Shown here: positions 29,038 through 35,623 of the stretch, piece after piece | How the letters are laid out: the number at the start of each line of letters is the position of its first letter | Position numbering within the stretch: position 1 is the first letter of the stretch | Assembly: GCF_003481985.1 (NCBI RefSeq) | Contig: NZ_QUMD01000013.1 | Coordinates: forward strand, 37,995 to 101,994 | Source: Clostridium sp. OF09-36 | Lineage (GTDB): Bacteria; Bacillota; Clostridia; Lachnospirales; Lachnospiraceae | Length of the DNA: 64,000 nt | Direction of reading: 5' to 3' | Notes under the pieces: generated by a model | What the model was told of the DNA's origin: nothing | The model's database searches: none | Seen by the model: the letters and a program-made list of their open reading frames with translations, nothing else | Translations under genes and position numbers: made by a program

Positions 29038-29075
29038 GCTTAACTGTGGAAATACTCCACACAGTCAAGCCTTTC
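29032..29075 (-). terminator. intrinsic terminator of integrase 1
   Basis: AAGGCTT-ACTGTG and CACAGT-AAGCCTTT form a long stem. On the minus strand it follows the integrase stop and ends in TTTTCC. It lies between attL and the 23-bp arm repeat. Confidence 0.75.
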
Positions 29076-29098
29076 TGATACTAAAATGATACTAAAAA
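29076..29098. repeat. 23-bp end repeat, left copy (candidate integrase arm sites)
   Basis: Two tandem TGATACTAAAA units. The same 23 bp occur at 42885-42907 in the same orientation near the other end. Their position just inside each end suggests arm-type integrase binding sites. Confidence 0.7.
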
Positions 29099-30140
29099 TT
29101 TAATTTTTCCAGTTGGTCAGCCACTTCCCGGTGCTTGCTGGGGTACAAATGGCCGTAGATTTTATTGACCATTTCCACGGTGTCACCGATGCGTTCTGCA
29201 ATCAGGATCGGCGGGAATCCCATGTTGATCAGCAAAGACACATGACTGTGCCGCAGATCATGCACCCGGATGCGCTTCACGCTGGCAGCAGCAGAACCTT
29301 TTTCAATGGCGGTGTAGAGCCTGGACGGTGTCACAGTCTGAAATATCCGTTCGTCCGGATCCGTTCATAGATCTTTGCAATAACGCTCTGGATCTCTGTA
29401 ACCAGAAAGCCAGGAATCGGAATAGAACGCTTGCTTCTGTCTGTTTTTGGGTCTGTGATCGTGTCCACCTTATTGAATCGGTGGAAAGTGCCGCAAATGG
29501 TGATTGTTTTGCCTGCTGCATCGAAGTCTTTCACGGTCAAGGCCAGCAGCTCACCGCACCGGATCACGGAATAGAAGAGCGTAAGGAACGCAGCGCGCAG
29601 AATTGCGTCTTCCACGGTGGGAAGGAACGTCGTGAACTCTTCCAGGGTCCAGAAGTTTAAACCTCTGTGAACCTTTCCAACCGCTTTAACCAACCGGCAG
29701 GGGTTGGAATTCAAATTGTAGTAGCGCATGGCAAAGTTGAACATAGCGGACAAGTGGCAGTTCACCATATACTGGCTGTATTTGCCTAAGGCGGATGCCT
29801 TTAGTTCGCCCTGCCAGCTCCGGACGTCTGCCGGGGTGATCTCGCACAGCTTCCGGTCCTTCCAGAACGGGAGAATATGGTTGCGGATCATAGACAGGCG
29901 GCTCCTGCAGGTGGATTCCTTCGCGTGGGCTTTCAGATCGGCGGCATAGAGGTCGTATAACGTCTGAAAGGTCATATCTGGCTGGCCCTGCTGCCGCTCC
30001 AGAAACTGCCGTTCCCACTCCTTTGCCTCACGCTGCAGCTTGAAGCCGCGTTTCAGCTTCTGCTTTCTGGTTCCGGTGTAGTCGGTATAATACAGCTTCA
30101 CGAACCAGGTTTTCGTTGTTTTGTCTTGATATACAGGCAT
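29092..30140 (-). CDS. tyrosine-type phage integrase, frameshifted in this sequence
   Basis: A site-specific recombinase of about 349 aa. It has an N-terminal AP2-like arm-binding domain (KTTKTWFVKLYYTDYTG), a SAM-like core-binding domain, and a catalytic domain with Arg in LFYSVIRCGELLAL, the HDLRHSHVSLL box and the C-terminal IYGHLYPSKH with the Tyr nucleophile. The two frames meet near 29365: IYER should run into DPDERIFQTVTPSRLY after restoring one base. ATG 30140 (MPVYQDKTTK) has AAGGAGGGG upstream. The gene lies directly beside attL, the usual place, and reads outward. Confidence 0.9.
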
Positions 30141-30163
30141 GTGTTGCCCCTCCTTTGTTCCTG

Positions 30164-30184
30164 GCCGGGCTGGGGCGTCTGGGA
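30164..30184. repeat. 21-bp repeat, copy 1 (upstream of the integrase)
   Basis: A GC-rich 21-mer starting GCCGGGCTGGGGCG recurs exactly at 31727-31747, with similar bases (ACAGAGGA) just beyond. Here it lies in the integrase leader region, next to the promoter of antitoxin RNA 1. Confidence 0.65.
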
Positions 30185-30198
30185 CAAACAGAGGATAA

Positions 30199-30227
30199 TT
30201 GACAAATAAAAATGAATGACTTATAAT
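30199..30227 (+). promoter_or_regulatory. promoter of antitoxin RNA 1
   Basis: A perfect sigma-A promoter: TTGACA (30199-30204), 17 bp, TATAAT (30222-30227). It reads toward the 3' end of the convergent toxin gene. Confidence 0.8.
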
Positions 30228-30233
30228 ACACTT

Positions 30234-30330
30234 AACAAGAGAGTCGAAAGCTAGAATACACCTAGCCGCCGGCAAAGCATAACTTCAAAAAATGGCGCCT
30301 TACTTTACCAGAGCGAGGGCGCTATTTTTT
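30234..30330 (+). ncRNA. candidate antisense antitoxin RNA 1
   Basis: About 97 nt from a perfect promoter to a hairpin terminator (AATGGCGCC 30291-30299 with GGCGCTATTTTTT 30318-30330). It has no ORF. Its 3' end is complementary to the last codon, the stop and the terminator of the opposing 28-aa toxin gene, as in txpA/ratA-type modules. Confidence 0.65.
30287..30330. terminator. bidirectional terminator shared by toxin 1 and antitoxin RNA 1
   Basis: AAAAAATGGCGCC and GGCGCTATTTTTT pair with a single G-U. The A- and T-runs allow termination on both strands. The toxin stop codon is in the right arm. Confidence 0.85.
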
Positions 30331-30408
30331 GTGTGTAAAATAAGCGACAAGAGTGATTACAGCACAAAGCATAATTACAAATTGAAATAAATCAGAGTAT
30401 GTAACCAT
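30322..30408 (-). CDS. holin-like type I toxin 1 (28 aa)
   Basis: A 28-aa peptide: MVTYSDLFQ, a hydrophobic membrane span (FVIMLCAVITLVAYF) and the basic tail THKK. This matches the 'putative holin-like toxin' family of Firmicutes (short M-x-T-Y start, one helix, K-rich end). Such peptides damage membranes when not repressed by an antisense RNA. A GGAGG site lies upstream of ATG 30408. TATAAT (30485-30480 on the minus strand) is a likely -10, but its -35 is poor. A second homologous module follows within 350 bp. Confidence 0.75.
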   Translation of the reverse strand: MVTYSDLFQFVIMLCAVITLVAYFTHKK

Positions 30409-30538
30409 TGGCACCGGCCTCCTTCCGTATAACGTCCGGCGGCTGACATAATCGCCCCTTCGACTCCCTGGGTAAGTGTATTATAATTTTCAATGTGCAA
30501 CAAGGGCGCTTTGGGCGCTCCGTATCTGGTGTATGTAT

Positions 30539-30567
30539 TTGACAAATAAAACGGAATGACTTATAAT
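30539..30567 (+). promoter_or_regulatory. promoter of antitoxin RNA 2
   Basis: TTGACA (30539-30544), 17 bp, TATAAT (30562-30567). The promoter and about 15 nt downstream are nearly identical to those of antitoxin RNA 1, showing that the modules are duplicates. Confidence 0.8.
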
Positions 30568-30573
30568 ACACTT

Positions 30574-30676
30574 AACAGGAGAGCCGGAAGGGAGCCACTA
30601 CCTCCCCGCCCCGGCGAAAAATGTTAGACTAAAAAATAGCCGTCAAACTTTCTCAGGGTTAGGACGGCTATTTTTT
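30574..30676 (+). ncRNA. candidate antisense antitoxin RNA 2
   Basis: About 100 nt from the promoter to a terminator (30631-30676). It overlaps the 3' end of toxin gene 2 on the other strand. The first bases resemble RNA 1 (ACACTTAACA), while the middle is diverged, which would let each RNA act on its own toxin. Confidence 0.65.
30631..30676. terminator. bidirectional terminator shared by toxin 2 and antitoxin RNA 2
   Basis: AAAAAATAGCCGTC and GACGGCTATTTTTT are perfectly complementary over 14 bp. The toxin stop (30668-30670) lies in the right arm. Confidence 0.88.
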
Positions 30677-30751
30677 ATGCGTATATGTAAGAATTGCCAC
30701 AATCAGTGATACAACAGATATTACAAGCTGTAATTTCTCATATGTACTCAT
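30668..30751 (-). CDS. holin-like type I toxin 2 (27 aa)
   Basis: A 27-aa peptide: MSTYEKLQ, a membrane span (LVISVVSLIVAILTY) and the tail THKK. The architecture is the same as toxin 1, with the same start (M-x-T-Y), end (T-H-K-K) and a similar upstream GGAGG-TGGTGCCA context, but it is clearly diverged in the helix. It belongs to the putative holin-like toxin family. A paralogous pair in tandem suggests duplication followed by divergence of specificity. It lies between toxin module 1 and the repressor gene. Confidence 0.78.
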   Translation of the reverse strand: MSTYEKLQLVISVVSLIVAILTYTHKK

Positions 30752-30837
30752 TGGCACCACCTCCGACAGGCTCGGAACGGGTGCAGCGCGTCCCCCGGTT
30801 CCCCGGTTAAGTGTATTATGTTGTCAAGGTGCTGTGG

Positions 30838-31362
30838 TTATTCTTCTTTGTGATCTGGATCTTGTGCGGGTGCATCGTCTGGATCTGTGTATTTATTTAT
30901 TTCTGTTAATTCTGAAACTCTGTGTATAGCAGTTTCTTGTCCATAACTGTTTAGTTTCCAAAAGTAGTACAATAAATCCTCTTCTGGAATGCCGGTAAAA
31001 ATATCATTAGTGTCATTAAGTGTAATTTCTCGTTTGAGAAAATCAAGTAATTGATTAAGAATATCTCTCTGCGAGGATGTAACTAAAGCATTATTAATTA
31101 ACATTTTTTGATACTGAGGAGTTTTTACTATTTCATCTTGTGGATAATAGGGCACTATTTTTTCTTCAAGAATTAAAGAATTTATGCTAATTCCTAATTC
31201 AGAGCCTATTTTCACTAAGTTATTGACAGAGCTATTTTTTATACCTCGTTTAAAGATGCTATCAAGGGTTGTGTATGGCATGTATATTTGCGCTGCGAAA
31301 CTCTTTAGGCTTCCATAGTGTTCTATGATATGTTTTTTTAGGTTATCTTCAATTTTTCCCAT
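30838..31362 (-). CDS. CI-like phage repressor (XRE family)
   Basis: A 174-aa protein with an N-terminal helix-turn-helix (SLKSFAAQIYMPYTTLDSIFKRG, about residues 17-40) and an acidic C-terminal half of unknown fold (ending DPDDAPAQDPDHKEE). It is divergent from a small Cro-like gene with three inverted repeats between them, the normal lysogeny-switch layout. No autocleavage (Ala-Gly/Ser-Lys) motif was recognised, so induction may depend on another factor. GAAAGGGG precedes the ATG. Confidence 0.8.
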   Translation of the reverse strand: MGKIEDNLKKHIIEHYGSLKSFAAQIYMPYTTLDSIFKRGIKNSSVNNLVKIGSELGISINSLILEEKIVPYYPQDEIVKTPQYQKMLINNALVTSSQRDILNQLLDFLKREITLNDTNDIFTGIPEEDLLYYFWKLNSYGQETAIHRVSELTEINKYTDPDDAPAQDPDHKEE

Positions 31363-31382
31363 AAATACCCCTTTCTATTATG

Positions 31383-31411
31383 AGTATATCATAGGCTTTT
31401 CACATTATCAA
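31383..31411 (-). promoter_or_regulatory. repressor promoter of element 1
   Basis: On the minus strand TTGATA (31411-31406), 17 bp, TATACT (31388-31383). Operator O1 lies directly upstream of the -35, which would allow activation or autorepression. Confidence 0.65.
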
Positions 31412-31417
31412 CAAAAT

Positions 31418-31506
31418 ATACGAATTTTCGTATTAAAAAGTTACAATACTATTGACATAATATGAAAATTCGTATATGATAAATATGAAAATACGAATTT
31501 TCGTAA
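31418..31506. promoter_or_regulatory. three operators of the element 1 switch
   Basis: O1 31418-31433 (ATACGAATTTTCGTAT), O2 31460-31475 (ATATGAAAATTCGTAT) and O3 31491-31506 (ATACGAATTTTCGTAA) share arms ATACGAA/TTCGTAT. Their centres are 42 and 31 bp apart, close to four and three helical turns. O2 lies in the spacer of the rightward promoter. Confidence 0.8.
31452..31480 (+). promoter_or_regulatory. rightward early promoter of element 1
   Basis: TTGACA (31452-31457), 17 bp, TATGAT (31475-31480). Operator O2 fills the spacer, so repressor binding would block it. Confidence 0.8.
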
Positions 31507-31524
31507 ATCAGGAGGTAAAAACAC

Positions 31525-31719
31525 ATGAGAGTATCAAGAGATAAGATTGACCTTGCAAGAGCAAGCCGTTGTATGACGATTTCCGGTCTCGCGGAAGCCT
31601 ACGGCGTAAGCCGCGCACGCATGAATACTATTCTGAATCAGCACGAGGTTACACCGGTATGCGCTGGCCGCATTGCCCGCGCCCTGGGTGTTGATGTAAC
31701 CGAAATTATCGAAGATTAA
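31525..31719 (+). CDS. Cro-like small helix-turn-helix protein
   Basis: A 64-aa XRE-type DNA-binding protein: MTISGLAEAYGVSRARMNTIL is the helix-turn-helix, and VCAGRIARALGVDVTEIIED is the usual C-terminal helix pair. It is the first gene of the rightward transcript, opposite the repressor, so it probably acts as Cro or an early regulator. AGGAGG precedes the ATG by 9 nt. Confidence 0.82.
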   Translation: MRVSRDKIDLARASRCMTISGLAEAYGVSRARMNTILNQHEVTPVCAGRIARALGVDVTEIIED

Positions 31720-31726
31720 CAGACAA

Positions 31727-31747
31727 GCCGGGCTGGGGCGTCTGGGA
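31727..31747. repeat. 21-bp repeat, copy 2 (leader of the excisionase-like gene)
   Basis: Exact copy of 30164-30184, here in the leader of the next gene. Relative to the downstream gene it is inverted compared with copy 1. Confidence 0.65.
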
Positions 31748-31778
31748 TGCACAGAGGAGCATCAGAAAGGAGCAACAC

Positions 31779-32131
31779 ATGGGAATCATCAATCTGATTG
31801 CAGAGTATACAAGACTTTGCAGAGAATTGTCAGAGCTTCCGCGCAATGCGGAAAGCCCAGAAACATATGAGCCAATCGCAAAGCGCCGCTGTGAGCTTCT
31901 GGATCAGATCGCGGCCAGTAGAAAGGAAGGTGTTGAGATCATGAAACAGTATTTGACTGCTGCAGAAGTCGCGGAAACGGTCGGTGTGTCAGTTACAAAG
32001 GCTTACGGCTAATCCGTGAAATGAACGCCGAATTGAAAGCATCAGGATACATAACGATAGCAGGGAAAGTTCCAGAAGGTTTTTTCAGAAAGAAATATTA
32101 CGGTTATCAGCCGGGAAGCGGTGAACAGTAG
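31779..32131 (+). CDS. helix-turn-helix protein, excisionase-like, frameshifted in this sequence
   Basis: The frame from ATG 31779 encodes a helical N-terminus (residues 1-50), then MKQYLTAAEVAETVGVSVTKAY, an excisionase/MerR-type helix-turn-helix. The frame stops at 32012, but one base later it continues LIREMNAELKASGYIT to 32131, needing one C in TACGGCTAATCC (Tyr-Gly-Leu-Ile). The joined length is 117 aa. The second part alone, from ATG 31941 with AAGGAAGG upstream, resembles a frequent small phage protein, so two genes could have been fused. A directionality or regulatory role is inferred. Confidence 0.6.
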
Positions 32132-32132
32132 G

Positions 32133-32984
32133 ATGGCAGAAAACAGACGTTTCTACTGGATGAAATTGCCGAATGACTATTTTCGACAGTTGTTTCAGCG
32201 GAAAATGAGAAAGCAGAGCAGCGGTATTGAAATGCAGGTGATCTATTTGAAAATGTTGCTGTATAGCATAGATAAGGATGCCGTGATACCATTCCAGGGT
32301 GTGTATGATTCTATTGAGGAAGAACTTGCAGAAGAGCTCGGGGAAGAATCAGAAATGGTGAAAGAAACCATAAATTTTCTGGAAGCGAACCAAAAACTTG
32401 AGCGGACAGAAAATGGTATTTTTCTTCCGGAAGCGTTGGAGCGGGTCGGATCAGAGGGAACATCGGCGGAGCGTATGCGTAATATGAGAAGACGGAGAGC
32501 GTCACAATGTGACAACAGTGTGACAACCAGTGACGGTAGCGTGACAGAGTGTAACACCAGTGTTCAATCTGGTGACGTAGAGAAAGAGATAGATATAGAG
32601 AAAGATAAAGAGGTAGAGAAAGAGAAGAATGGAACCGGAATTTTCATAATTTTGGAAGATGGAACTTTCTATGATGTACCTCTGGACAAGCTGACAATGT
32701 GGCAGCAGGCGTATCCAGATCTTGATGTAAAGCGTGAACTTTATCAGATGGCATCCTGGTGTGATGCGAATCTATCAAAACGGAAGAGTCGAAGAGGTGT
32801 CGAGAAATTCATAAATGGCTGGCTGAATCGTAGTCAAAAGGACGGCCAGCAGAACAGTAAGAAGGAAGAGGTGAAGAATAATGCAGCAGAACCGGAAGCA
32901 GAATACAATCCGGAAGATGACCCGGAACACGTCCCAAGCGCAAATGAAGTTTGGGAACGACTCAGACGGGAAGGCCGTTTGTAA
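32133..32984 (+). CDS. phage replisome organiser / replication initiator
   Basis: A 283-aa protein. The N-terminal domain is the phage replisome organiser type (RRFYWMKLPNDYFRQLFQ, about residues 4-100). A linker (about 120-165) is encoded by repeat-rich DNA and includes a Lys/Glu repeat (EKEIDIEKDKEVEKEKN). A C-terminal domain reads WQQAYPDLDVKRELYQMASWC and KFINGWLNRSQ, the DnaD-like part found in initiators. The initiator probably binds the repeats in its own gene and recruits the DnaC-like loader encoded next. ATG 32133 overlaps the upstream gene end closely; GTG 32121 is an alternative. Confidence 0.8.
   Translation: MAENRRFYWMKLPNDYFRQLFQRKMRKQSSGIEMQVIYLKMLLYSIDKDAVIPFQGVYDSIEEELAEELGEESEMVKETINFLEANQKLERTENGIFLPEALERVGSEGTSAERMRNMRRRRASQCDNSVTTSDGSVTECNTSVQSGDVEKEIDIEKDKEVEKEKNGTGIFIILEDGTFYDVPLDKLTMWQQAYPDLDVKRELYQMASWCDANLSKRKSRRGVEKFINGWLNRSQKDGQQNSKKEEVKNNAAEPEAEYNPEDDPEHVPSANEVWERLRREGRL
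32503..32577 (+). other. putative replication origin inside the replisome organiser gene
   Basis: Within 75 bp, GTGAC/GTGACA-type units occur five to six times (CAATGTGACAAC, CAGTGTGACAAC, CAGTGACGG, CGTGACAG, GGTGACG), with a related GTAACACC. Phage origins often lie in the linker of the initiator gene, as in lambda O. The assignment is by analogy. Confidence 0.5.
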
Positions 32985-33704
32985 GATTTGTCGTGGCACT
33001 GGTTATGCAGTGGAGGATATTGTTATACCAGAATATGATCCTGTAACGCCTGTAGCGATGGGAAGTCCGTGTCCTATATGCAAAGGACGTGCCGATTTAG
33101 GGGAGCCTGGCTTTCCACGCATATTCAGCGAGGCAGACATGACTAAGTTTGATTTTAACGCCTATGGGGGTGCAGCAGGGCTTGTAGAGCAGATTGCTTT
33201 GAGCTTTTGGCAGAATTTCCCGAAGTGGGAGGCAAGGAATAAAGGTTTATACATATGGAGCAAGACAAAAGGGAGCGGAAAAAGTTTCCTTGCCTGCTGT
33301 ATGGCGGGATCTATCCAGTTAAAGCATAGAAAGACAGTTAAGTTTGTTTCGATGGTTGAGTATTTACAGGCAGTAAAAGAAACATTTAAACAGGGACCAG
33401 AAGTTCCAAGCCGTATTTGGGGCTTTATGAATTGTGATTTACTTATTCTGGATGATTTGGGAAGCGAAAAACAGAGCGAATGGGCAGATCAAGAGCTTTT
33501 TCGATTGATTGATCGTAGAATGTGTGAAGGAAAACTCCTTATTATTACTTCGAACATGCCAATAGACTCGTTAAAATGTGACGGTCGTATTTCAGAACGG
33601 CTTACGAAAGTTGTATAGAAGCTGCTATGCCAGAAATCAGCATACGAAGGAAGCAAGCCAAGGAAGAAAATAGCAAATTCTTAGAGGAGATTTTAGGAGC
33701 CTAA
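32944..33704 (+). CDS. DnaC-like helicase loader (AAA+ ATPase), frameshifted in this sequence
   Basis: The N-terminal zinc ribbon has CKICRGTGY and CPICKG. The AAA+ domain has Walker A in KTKGSGKSFLACC and Walker B in LLILDDLGSE, with sensor segment LLIITSNMP. The frame ends at 33618 after RLTKV. One T restored in AAAGTTTGTATAG gives CIEAAMPEISIRRKQAKEEN and a stop at 33704, the usual C-terminus, about 253 aa. The start overlaps the initiator gene by 41 bp; ATG 32881 is also open but less likely. It loads the replicative helicase at the element origin. Confidence 0.82.
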
Positions 33705-33723
33705 CGGCGGAAAGGAGAAACAG

Positions 33724-34041
33724 GTGGATAAAAAGTATAAGGGCAGCAGTTGCGAACTGGTAGACGCATATGTCATTCTGACCCGTCAGGGCGTTGTACT
33801 GGCCTCAGATGATGCGAAACTTACAGCGGGCGAAGATAGAGCGCTGCGGGAGATGAATCTGAGATTGATTGACCGGTCAAAGAAAACGGATGTGGACGGA
33901 AACTTCCGTTCCTGGCTGCGTGCGCAGTCTGAAATGATCGTAACGGCCATTCAGGAAGGTTACACACAGGAGGAAGCATTGGAGATGCTGAAAATTTACC
34001 AGTTGGCCGAGATTAACAAGGGAAAATCTGGAAATGTATAA
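33724..34041 (+). CDS. hypothetical phage protein
   Basis: 105 aa from GTG 33724 (MDKKYKGSSCELVDAYVILT). Soluble and mainly helical, with SWLRAQSEMIVTAIQEGYTQEEALEML near the end. No family was recognised. It lies in the early operon after the DnaC-like gene, with GGAAAGGAG upstream. Confidence 0.6.
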   Translation: MDKKYKGSSCELVDAYVILTRQGVVLASDDAKLTAGEDRALREMNLRLIDRSKKTDVDGNFRSWLRAQSEMIVTAIQEGYTQEEALEMLKIYQLAEINKGKSGNV

Positions 34042-34045
34042 AAAA

Positions 34046-34077
34046 GCCCTATAGGATGTTGGCGCATCTTATAGGGC
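34046..34077 (+). other. hairpin after the early operon
   Basis: GCCCTATAGGATG and CATCTTATAGGGC form a 12-13 bp stem with one G-U. No T-run follows, so it is not a standard terminator. Confidence 0.55.
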
Positions 34078-34144
34078 GGGCATAGCCGGAGCTACTCAAA
34101 ACCATTTACATAGTAGCACAGAACCGGCAGAAAGGGCAAGAATA

Positions 34145-34434
34145 ATGGGAAAAATTTTAAATGAAAAACATCGTATCGCTACCACTGAGATGCCGGGAGA
34201 AGCAAATAATTTTCAGATTTGCTACAGCTCTGCCGATATTATTATCGTTAACAGCACTATGCTTGTCAGGAGGAAATTGTAAGGCTGATGGTTACGTATC
34301 TGGAGCAGGAGGACGATGAAGTCCGGAAAGAACTGTATGAGGTTGTGACGAGTGATATCTTACTGGGAATTTTTCATGCACTGGCGCGCGTGGCGAGAGT
34401 CCGCCGCAAGCTGAACCGGTCTAAGTGTGCGTAA
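34145..34434 (+). CDS. small hypothetical protein(s), possibly one frameshifted gene
   Basis: Two short frames: ATG 34145-34282 (45 aa, MGKILNEKHRIATTEMPGEA) and ATG 34288-34434 (48 aa, MVTYLEQEDDEVRKELYEVV). The second frame is already open upstream as QEEIVRLM, continuous with the end of the first if a base is missing near 34270. A single protein of about 96 aa is therefore likely, as for other breaks in this sequence. Its function is unknown. Confidence 0.45.
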
Positions 34435-34445
34435 AATGATAAGGT

Positions 34446-34472
34446 GCTGCCGATTGGGAAACGATCGGCAGC
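34446..34472 (+). other. hairpin downstream of the 34.3-kb gene
   Basis: GCTGCCGAT and ATCGGCAGC pair perfectly around a 9-nt loop. No T-run follows. Confidence 0.5.
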
Positions 34473-34517
34473 ATGTGAAATAGATAATTTGCAAAAGTGA
34501 GGCGATTGGATTATAAT

Positions 34518-34667
34518 ATGTCTGTAAAGATTAGAATATCCTATGAGAAGCCACAGGAGCTTGATACAGTGCTCAAATTGCTCCGACCGATAGTTAAGGC
34601 GTATAAGGCAGGAAAGGGCAAGGACGGGCAATACAGACGGGCCTACGTGGATATAAAAACGGAGTGA
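34518..34667 (+). CDS. small hypothetical protein (49 aa)
   Basis: 49 aa from ATG 34518: MSVKIRISYEKPQELDTVLK, then a basic C-terminus (KAGKGKDGQYRRAYVDIK). Short conserved-looking phage protein with no function assigned. A TATAAT ends directly at the start codon. The ribosome site is weak (GAGGCGATT, 15 nt upstream). Confidence 0.5.
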   Translation: MSVKIRISYEKPQELDTVLKLLRPIVKAYKAGKGKDGQYRRAYVDIKTE

Positions 34668-34998
34668 ATCACAGCATCTGCGGCGGTACATATGAATTTG
34701 CAGAAAACCGCGGATTTATGATTAATTTAGGCAAATTTCGCCTAATAGAAAAATAAAGATGGGATTTTATTTAGAAATTGACATAGTGAAAGCAAGCAAA
34801 AAGAATATGTAGTACCCTGGGCATATGAACATGTTCGGAAGTCCTTTAAGGGCGTGGGAATGACAGAGAGCGAAGATATTCGTTGTCATTTCTTCGCCCT
34901 TTTTTGTTTTTCAATAAATATTTTGGAGTAATAGCATTTGGTAGAAAATAGTAGTTAGAATTGTGGACAGTTGGAAAACGGACATAGGGAGGAAAATC
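34668..34998. other. 331-bp non-coding stretch with a terminator
   Basis: No ORF over 20 codons with a ribosome site. It contains TTGACA at 34776-34781 without a good -10, and a long terminator near its end. It may encode a small RNA or mark a deletion of packaging genes. Confidence 0.4.
34850..34910 (+). terminator. intrinsic terminator in the 34.8-kb non-coding region
   Basis: GGGCG and CGCCC form the base of the stem, AATGACA and TGTCATT the middle, followed by TTTTTTGTTTTT. Confidence 0.8.
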
Positions 34999-35293
34999 AT
35001 GCGCACACGCGATGCAAAACTATCTGATTATGATGTCGAGGCTTGATGAATATTGCAAAAAGCTGGATTCAGATATTCGGTTCATTCTTTTTAGTTGTGC
35101 AATATCAAAAGCGCCAGGCATGGAATTAGTTATTTATGAAAGTCTGACGGCCAAGGATCCGAAAGAAGCCGGGTACTATAGCTTGCTTCGCCGCGGGCGT
35201 GATATTCCGGCTAAGACCGATGATTTTTACGGCTACCGCCGGAAGGTCAAAGCAGAGTTTTACCACAGGTTGAAATTGTATGATTTATGGTGA
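34999..35293 (+). CDS. conserved phage protein starting MRTRDAKLSDY, frameshifted in this sequence
   Basis: ATG 34999, with GGGAGGAAAATC just upstream, begins MRTRDAKLSDYDVE, a start shared by many small clostridial phage proteins, but stops at 35046. The frame from about 35025 continues RLDEYCKKLDSDIRFILFSC to 35293. Joining them needs a net loss of two bases near 35040. The joined length is about 98 aa. It has a helical, charged composition and its function is unknown. Confidence 0.5.
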
Positions 35294-35319
35294 AAATCAT
35301 AGAGGAGGAGCAACTTGCA

Positions 35320-35616
35320 ATGAGAAAAATCACGCTTAAGCCCAAAGCATATTATACGCGGACAAGCTTGAAAGTAAGTTTTATTTCTGTAAGATGGGAC
35401 GAAAAAAATAAAGTTTTGGAGACTTTATTATCATTGGCTCATTATGAGCATGATAACACAAAGACCGCGGGTATGAAGCTTTTTTCTCGTAATGTAGAAA
35501 CAATGGAGAGAATGCTACTGGATCATATAAGGCTGTATCCGGTTAAATGGGAAATGGAAGTTTTGATTCCAGATCCCGGCGAGCCGGGTATATTTCCGTG
35601 TTTGATAAAGGAGTGA
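35320..35616 (+). CDS. hypothetical protein
   Basis: 98 aa from ATG 35320 (MRKITLKPKAYYTRTSLKVS), with GAGGAGG about 11 nt upstream. ATG 35287 would extend it and overlap the previous stop. No motif was recognised; the C-terminus reads LIPDPGEPGIFPCLIKE. It ends 7 bp before the zinc-ribbon gene. Confidence 0.55.
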   Translation: MRKITLKPKAYYTRTSLKVSFISVRWDEKNKVLETLLSLAHYEHDNTKTAGMKLFSRNVETMERMLLDHIRLYPVKWEMEVLIPDPGEPGIFPCLIKE

Positions 35617-35623
35617 GAATAGT

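Noticed and set aside
34046..34077. Rho-independent terminator after the 105-aa gene
   Set aside because: The stem is good, but no T-run follows. It is listed as a hairpin only.
34490..34518. Promoter TTGCAA-17-TATAAT for the 49-aa gene at 34518
   Set aside because: TATAAT ends at the start codon, so transcription would begin inside the gene. It is kept as an unexplained coincidence.
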